DNA of 18,940 nt from JBDSYA01 sp039925865. GTDB lineage: Bacteria; Bacteroidota; Ignavibacteria; Tepidaquicellales; Tepidaquicellaceae. The notes beneath the pieces were generated by a model that made no database searches, was not told the DNA's origin, and was given only the letters and a program-made list of their open reading frames with translations. The stretch's first letter is position 1, and every line of letters begins with the position of its first letter. Of this stretch, positions 14,728 through 18,940 are shown one piece after another. The stretch spans positions 1 through 18,940 of the forward strand of contig JBDSYA010000210.1 in assembly GCA_039925865.1 (NCBI GenBank), read 5' to 3'. The position numbers were made by a program, and so were the translations under genes.

Positions 14728-15548
14728 TAATTTCTCAGGAAACCGTTTCCCTTTCTGAAATTCAGAAGAAGATGGTTTCAAGCGGATGGGGAAGAGAAGT
14801 TTTGGAAAATACAGAAGTTAAGAAAATAATATATGAATCAGATGGTGTCAATGTTAATGGTTACATGGCTCATCCTAAAATCAATTCTCAAAAACTTCCT
14901 TTAATAATCTGGAACCGGGGTGGCCACCTTAAGGATGGAATAATAGATGATTTTCTGGCTAAAGGTATATTTGGAGAAATAGCATCCTGGGGATATGTTG
15001 TTCTTGCTTCAAATTATCGTGATGAGGATGAATTCGGCGGAAAGGATATTAATGATGTTATAAAATTGTTTGCAATTGCTGATGAGATCGATTTTTGTGA
15101 TCCTTTAAGAATAGGAATGGAGGGATGGAGCAGAGGAGGCATGATGACATACCAGGTATTGCGCAAAACTGACAAGATCAAATGTGCTGTCATAATTTCC
15201 GGATTGGCTGATCTGTTACGCAGTGAGGAGAATAGAAGTGATCTTGTTGAAGTTTATAAAAAACTATTTGGAAGCCATAACGTTGAAGAGTTTAAAAAAA
15301 GAAAAGAAGACCGATCTGCAATTTGTTTTGCAAATGAAATTGACAGATCAGCAAATATTCTTTTAATACATGGTAAAGAGGATAAAAAGATTTCATATAA
15401 AGATTCAGAAGACATGTATTTCAAATTAAAGAAAAATAATGTTAACTCTGAATTAGAACTTATTGAAGGTGGAGATCATTACTTAAGAAAGCAAAGAAAG
15501 GAAGTTGCTACATTGAGAAGAAACTGGTTTGAAAAATATTTAAAATGA
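14724..15548 (+). CDS. Alpha/beta hydrolase, prolyl oligopeptidase (S9)-type catalytic domain
   Basis: A 274-residue cytoplasmic hydrolase with the S9/DPP-type catalytic fold and no beta-propeller or signal peptide. The N-terminal strand pair VKKIIYESDGVNVNGYMAHP is typical of S9 C-terminal domains. LIIWNRGGHLKDG (60-72) carries the oxyanion region. GMEGWSRGGMMTYQVL (131-146) has the nucleophile elbow with Ser136. ANILLIHGKEDKKISYKDSE has the acid Asp220, and LIEGGDHYLRKQ has His252. The Ser-Asp-His triad is therefore complete. Probable activity is a peptidase or esterase on small substrates, but the specificity is unknown. The start ATG at 14724 overlaps the preceding stop. No clear terminator follows. 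Confidence 0.88.
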   Translation: MIISQETVSLSEIQKKMVSSGWGREVLENTEVKKIIYESDGVNVNGYMAHPKINSQKLPLIIWNRGGHLKDGIIDDFLAKGIFGEIASWGYVVLASNYRDEDEFGGKDINDVIKLFAIADEIDFCDPLRIGMEGWSRGGMMTYQVLRKTDKIKCAVIISGLADLLRSEENRSDLVEVYKKLFGSHNVEEFKKRKEDRSAICFANEIDRSANILLIHGKEDKKISYKDSEDMYFKLKKNNVNSELELIEGGDHYLRKQRKEVATLRRNWFEKYLK

Positions 15549-15663
15549 TTTTTTAAACATTGGTGGTAAAAAAAAATTAAAGTTATATTGATTTATATTT
15601 TTATTATTTAAATAAGTATAAACATTCACAAACTTAAACGGTAAATTTTCAATAATATAATAT

Positions 15664-15671
15664 AGAAAGGA
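15664..15671 (+). promoter_or_regulatory. Shine-Dalgarno site of the bacilliredoxin gene
   Basis: AGAAAGGA lies 7 bases before the ATG at 15679. It is the clearest ribosome-binding site in the window, where most genes lack one, and suggests efficient translation. Confidence 0.7.
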
Positions 15672-15678
15672 ATAAAAA

Positions 15679-16125
15679 ATGTACGATCCAATTATGGTTC
15701 AGCCTATGAGAGATCAGGCTAAGGAAATAGGATTTAAAGAATTGTTTACACGTAATGAAGTTAATGAAGAATTAAATAAAAAAGGTATCACAATGATATT
15801 CGTTAATTCAGTTTGCGGTTGTGCTGCAGGAAAGGCCCGTCCGGGTTTGTCAGTTGCTGTTGATTGGGCAAAAGAAAATAATGTTTTACCTGATAATCTC
15901 GTTACCGTATTCGCAGGAATGGAAAAAGATGCTGTTGATGAAGCGAGAAAACATTTTACAGGATATGCCCCTTCGTCTCCGCAGATAGCATTATTAAAGG
16001 ACGGGGAGCTGGTGCATATGATCCAGAGACATGAGATCGAAAGTAATGATGCAAACGCTGTTGCAAATAAAATTGCGGGAGCATTCAAGGAATTTTGCAG
16101 CAAAGAAACTGCAACTGATGCTTAA
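15679..16125 (+). CDS. Bacilliredoxin, BrxA/BrxB (YphP/YqiW) family
   Basis: A 148-residue thioredoxin-fold protein that removes bacillithiol from mixed disulfides on cytoplasmic proteins after oxidative stress. The opening MYDPIMVQPMRDQAKEIGF is diagnostic of the family. The active site NSVCGCAAGKARPGL carries the CGC motif at residues 46-48; the first cysteine attacks the bacillithiolated substrate. The YAPSSPQIALLKDGELVHMI stretch (96-115) followed by RHEIE is also conserved. An extra cysteine (140) lies near the C-terminus. The length is normal. It stands alone, with 130 bases before it, a strong Shine-Dalgarno site and its own terminator. Its presence implies bacillithiol synthesis elsewhere in the genome (inference). 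Confidence 0.95.
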   Translation: MYDPIMVQPMRDQAKEIGFKELFTRNEVNEELNKKGITMIFVNSVCGCAAGKARPGLSVAVDWAKENNVLPDNLVTVFAGMEKDAVDEARKHFTGYAPSSPQIALLKDGELVHMIQRHEIESNDANAVANKIAGAFKEFCSKETATDA

Positions 16126-16154
16126 GTATACAAGGACATACAAGTAGTATATAG

Positions 16155-16186
16155 AAACCGGAATTATTCAGTTCCGGTTTTTTTTT
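16155..16186 (+). terminator. Rho-independent terminator of the bacilliredoxin gene
   Basis: A perfect 9-bp stem pairs AAACCGGAA (16155-16163) with TTCCGGTTT (16172-16180) around an 8-base loop. The T run continues to 16186. It begins 30 bases after the stop codon and separates the gene from clpC. Confidence 0.92.
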
Positions 16187-16434
16187 AGGAATTTAAAAGT
16201 AATCCACTTAAGTTATACACATTCACAAATATATCTTTTAATGATTTAAAGAAGATTTGTATTTGAAGTTAAATATTCAGGACTTGAAAAAAGTGAATAA
16301 AGATTATAAGTTGAATCGTTTTAATGAGAAATTTCGTATTGATGTAAGCAATGTTGACTTCATAACAACTTTAGTGTTTGATCAATGAATAATTCCCAAA
16401 ATTATTTCACAAAAAAAATTTTAAATGGAAAAAG
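16187..16434 (+). promoter_or_regulatory. Region upstream of clpC
   Basis: The clpC promoter must lie in this 248-base stretch (the whole gap from the bacilliredoxin gene is 309 bases). The best candidate is TTGAC (16354-16358) with TAGTGTTTG (16372-16380), which has one base too many for TAnnTTTG and is therefore weak. I see no CIRCE-type or CtsR-type heptad repeat. A 44-codon open frame beginning TTG at 16257 and ending TGA at 16386-16388 is noted but not called as a gene. Confidence 0.3.
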
Positions 16435-18940
16435 ATGGACAGTAACTTTTCAAACAGGGTTCAGGATGTAATACGACTAAGCCGCGAAGAAGCGATTAGG
16501 TTAGGTCACGATTACATTGGTACAGAACACCTTCTATTAGGAATTATAAGAGAAGGTGAAGGTATAGCAATTAAAATATTTAAAAATCTAGGGGTTGATG
16601 CTTTCAAGATTAAAAAGACTGTTGAGGATACAGTAAGACAATCGGGAGGAACTCTGACAGTTGGAAATATCCCGCTTACTAAACAGGCAGAAAAAGTTTT
16701 AAAAATAACATACCTGGAAGCAAAACTTTTTAAATCCGATGTCATCGGGACAGAGCATCTGTTATTATCAATACTCAGAGAAGATGATAACCTTGCAGCG
16801 CAAATTCTGCACCAGTTTAATATAAATTATGAAGCGGTAAAGACTGAACTTTTAAATATTCTCAGTGGTAAACCATCTGGCAATCAGCCAACAACAAAGG
16901 CTTCCACAGAAAAAAAACAGGACAGAAGTAAAACACCTGTACTGGATAATTTTGGAAGAGACCTTACTAAGATGGCAGTTGAAAATAAACTTGACCCTAT
17001 AGTCGGACGTGAAAAAGAAATAGAAAGAGTTGCACAGGTCCTGAGCCGTAGAAAAAAGAATAATCCGGTACTGATAGGAGAGCCGGGTGTAGGTAAAACA
17101 GCAATTGCAGAAGGACTTGCGTTAAGGATAATTAATAAAAATGTTTCAAGAGTTCTACATAATAAAAGAGTTGTCACTCTTGATCTAGCAGCTTTGGTCG
17201 CCGGCACAAAATACCGTGGGCAATTTGAAGAAAGAATGAAAGCAGTTATGAATGAACTGGAAAAGGCAAAGGATGTAATTTTGTTTATAGATGAGCTTCA
17301 TACAATTGTTGGGGCTGGAGGAGCAAGCGGTTCACTTGATGCATCAAATATATTCAAACCTGCTTTGGCAAGAGGAGATCTACAGTGCATTGGAGCAACG
17401 ACATTAAATGAATACAGGCAATACATTGAAAAAGACGGAGCACTTGACAGAAGATTTCAGAAAATAATGGTAGAGCCTACGACTGTTGATGAAACAATCC
17501 AGATACTGAATAATATAAAAAATAAATACGAGGAACATCATAATGTAAGCTATACGGACAAGGCAATTACTGAAGCAGTCCGATTAAGTGACAGATACAT
17601 AACTGACAGATTTCTACCTGATAAATCAATTGATGTAATGGACGAAGCTGGATCAAGAGTCCATCTTTCAAACATAGTAGTACCGAAAGAGATTGTTGAT
17701 CTTGAAACTGAAATTGAAAAAATTAGACAGTTCAAAAATCAGGTCGTCAAAAATCAAAACTATGAAGAAGCTGCACGTTTACGTGATACTGAAAAAAAAG
17801 CTTTAACTGACCTGGAACAATTAAAACTAGACTGGGACATTAAGTCACAAAGTATGGTCTATGAAGTAAATGAGCAGAGTGTGGCTGATGTTGTTGCAAT
17901 GATGACCGGAATACCTGTTAATCAGATAGCAGAAGCCGAATCCGACAGATTAGTAAAGATGGAAGACTTTTTGCAAAAAGTTGTTATCGGACAAAGTGAA
18001 GCTGTGAACAATATTTCAAAAGCCATAAGACGTGCAAGAGCAGGCCTTAAAGATCCTAACAGGCCAATCGGTTCGTTTGTATTCCTAGGACCTACCGGGG
18101 TTGGAAAAACAGAACTTGCAAAGCAATTGGCAAAATTCCTTTTTAATTCCGAGGATTCATTGATCAGAATTGATATGAGTGAATACATGGAGAAGTTTAA
18201 TGTCTCCAGACTTGTAGGAGCGCCTCCGGGATATGTTGGATACGAAGAAGGCGGCCAGTTAACAGAGAAGGTAAGGCGTAAGCCGTATTCAGTTGTACTG
18301 TTAGATGAAATTGAAAAAGCTCATCCTGACACATTTAATATTTTGCTTCAGGTTTTGGATGATGGTTTATTAACAGATGGATTAGGAAGAAAGGTTGATT
18401 TCAAGAACACCATTATTATAATGACATCCAATATTGGCACAAGAGACATTAAGCTTGATAAAGTATTTGGATTTGGTGATGATACTAAAAAGACTAACTA
18501 TGAAAAGATAAAAACAACAATTGAAGAAAATGTCAAAAGAGTATTTTCTCCTGAGTTTTTAAACAGGATTGATGAAATGATAGTATTCCGTCAATTGGAG
18601 AAAGAAGATATTGTTAAGATCGTTGACATTGGACTTTCAAAGTTGATTTCAAGAATACAGCTTCAGGGTGTTAAAGTTGAACTTAATAAAACTGCCCTCG
18701 AATTTTTAGCAGAAAAAGGATTTGATGCAAATTTTGGTGCAAGGCCTCTCAGAAGGGCCATTCAAAAATATCTTGAAGATCCTTTAAGTGAGGAAATTTT
18801 AAAAGGGAATCTAAAAGATGGCGGCAAAATTAAAGTTAAACATAAAAAGGGAAGTGAAGAACTTACCTTCACTGATGACCGAAAAGATAACAGTACTGAT
18901 AAAGATGAAAATACAGTAGAATCAGTGGAAGAGTCTAAGA
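16435..18940 (+). CDS. clpC: ATP-dependent Clp protease ATP-binding subunit ClpC (partial, 3' end outside window)
   Basis: An Hsp100 AAA+ unfoldase that feeds substrates to ClpP; 835 codons are present and the frame is open at the edge. The double Clp N repeat spans about 1-142 (IGTEHLLLGIIREGEG at 28-43, IGTEHLLLSILRED at 104-117). D1 has Walker A GEPGVGKT (215-222), pore loop KYRG (259-262), Walker B LFIDELH (283-289) and RRFQ. The short middle domain (about 405-480) holds a UVR-like NYEEAARLRDTEKK, which marks ClpC rather than ClpB. D2 has GPTGVGKT (552-559), GYVG (599-602), VVLLDEIEKAH (620-630) and FLNRIDE. FGF at 678-680 fits the ClpP-docking loop. An acidic tail begins near 803. The ATG at 16435 is the first in frame after a stop, with GGAAAAAG just upstream. 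Confidence 0.97.
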   Translation, partial: MDSNFSNRVQDVIRLSREEAIRLGHDYIGTEHLLLGIIREGEGIAIKIFKNLGVDAFKIKKTVEDTVRQSGGTLTVGNIPLTKQAEKVLKITYLEAKLFKSDVIGTEHLLLSILREDDNLAAQILHQFNINYEAVKTELLNILSGKPSGNQPTTKASTEKKQDRSKTPVLDNFGRDLTKMAVENKLDPIVGREKEIERVAQVLSRRKKNNPVLIGEPGVGKTAIAEGLALRIINKNVSRVLHNKRVVTLDLAALVAGTKYRGQFEERMKAVMNELEKAKDVILFIDELHTIVGAGGASGSLDASNIFKPALARGDLQCIGATTLNEYRQYIEKDGALDRRFQKIMVEPTTVDETIQILNNIKNKYEEHHNVSYTDKAITEAVRLSDRYITDRFLPDKSIDVMDEAGSRVHLSNIVVPKEIVDLETEIEKIRQFKNQVVKNQNYEEAARLRDTEKKALTDLEQLKLDWDIKSQSMVYEVNEQSVADVVAMMTGIPVNQIAEAESDRLVKMEDFLQKVVIGQSEAVNNISKAIRRARAGLKDPNRPIGSFVFLGPTGVGKTELAKQLAKFLFNSEDSLIRIDMSEYMEKFNVSRLVGAPPGYVGYEEGGQLTEKVRRKPYSVVLLDEIEKAHPDTFNILLQVLDDGLLTDGLGRKVDFKNTIIIMTSNIGTRDIKLDKVFGFGDDTKKTNYEKIKTTIEENVKRVFSPEFLNRIDEMIVFRQLEKEDIVKIVDIGLSKLISRIQLQGVKVELNKTALEFLAEKGFDANFGARPLRRAIQKYLEDPLSEEILKGNLKDGGKIKVKHKKGSEELTFTDDRKDNSTDKDENTVESVEESK

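Noticed and set aside
15549..15600. T6-A-rich potential hairpin after the S9-type hydrolase
   Set aside because: The pairing is only A/T runs, with no T tract after it on the plus strand, so it is not a credible terminator.
15714..16103. A 129-codon minus-strand open frame
   Set aside because: It is fully antisense to the bacilliredoxin gene, which has a diagnostic active site and a good ribosome site. The antisense product looks composed of reversed codon bias.
16512..18188. Several minus-strand open frames of 61-107 codons
   Set aside because: All lie within clpC, whose reading frame is unbroken and carries every expected motif.
1..18940. CRISPR arrays, insertion sequences, tRNA or rRNA genes, phage defence systems
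   Set aside because: I saw no regularly spaced repeat array, terminal inverted repeats with transposase, or conserved tRNA arms; no gene resembles a known defence effector.

Overview
The window is AT-rich and looks like a member of the Bacteroidetes/Chlorobi (FCB) group, most likely an Ignavibacteria-type lineage. This is an inference. It rests on a C-terminal type IX secretion (T9SS) sorting domain with the motif NYPNPFNPSTKITY, several secreted proteins with related C-terminal modules, few strong Shine-Dalgarno sites, and two sites matching the Bacteroidetes promoter form TTTG-N20/21-TAnnTTTG.

Region 1 (1-5172, minus strand) is an export system. In transcription order it holds a TolC-like outer-membrane channel, a MacA/HlyD-type periplasmic adaptor, a LolD/MacB-type ATPase, and two separate FtsX-type permeases, the last cut by the window edge. 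The last four genes are tightly packed (gaps of 15, 4 and 9 bases) and look like one operon. The channel gene sits 187 bases upstream of the adaptor. A 348-base AT-rich divergent region follows (5173-5520), with a triple 9-bp repeat and a short palindrome that could be operator sites.

Region 2 (5521-6726, plus strand) holds a QueD/6-pyruvoyl-tetrahydropterin synthase homologue and, 3 bases later and starting at TTG, a SpoU/TrmH-family RNA 2'-O-methyltransferase. They are probably co-transcribed and may both serve RNA modification. A clear intrinsic terminator for the convergent minus-strand gene lies at 6811-6846.

Region 3 (6872-14118, minus strand) encodes four exported proteins: a 939-residue endonuclease I with fibronectin-like repeats, an endonuclease/exonuclease/phosphatase (EEP) enzyme, a glucose/sorbosone-dehydrogenase-like beta-propeller protein, and an uncharacterised protein with a T9SS type A tail. 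The first three end in the same ~178-residue module: a beta-rich part followed by two dockerin-like calcium loops and a terminal aromatic/Ile-x-x-Ile-x-Pro type end. The two nuclease-type enzymes are only 26 bases apart and look like an extracellular nucleic-acid degradation pair. This shared module, and the unusual leader of the endonuclease gene, are the most interesting parts of the window.

Region 4 (14491-18940, plus strand) is cytoplasmic: a 78-residue protein of unknown function overlapping (ATGA) an S9-type alpha/beta hydrolase, then a bacilliredoxin (CGC motif) with its own terminator, then clpC, the Hsp100 unfoldase of the ClpCP protease, which runs off the right edge. The bacilliredoxin suggests bacillithiol-type thiol chemistry. 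I saw no tRNA, rRNA, CRISPR array, insertion sequence or phage gene.
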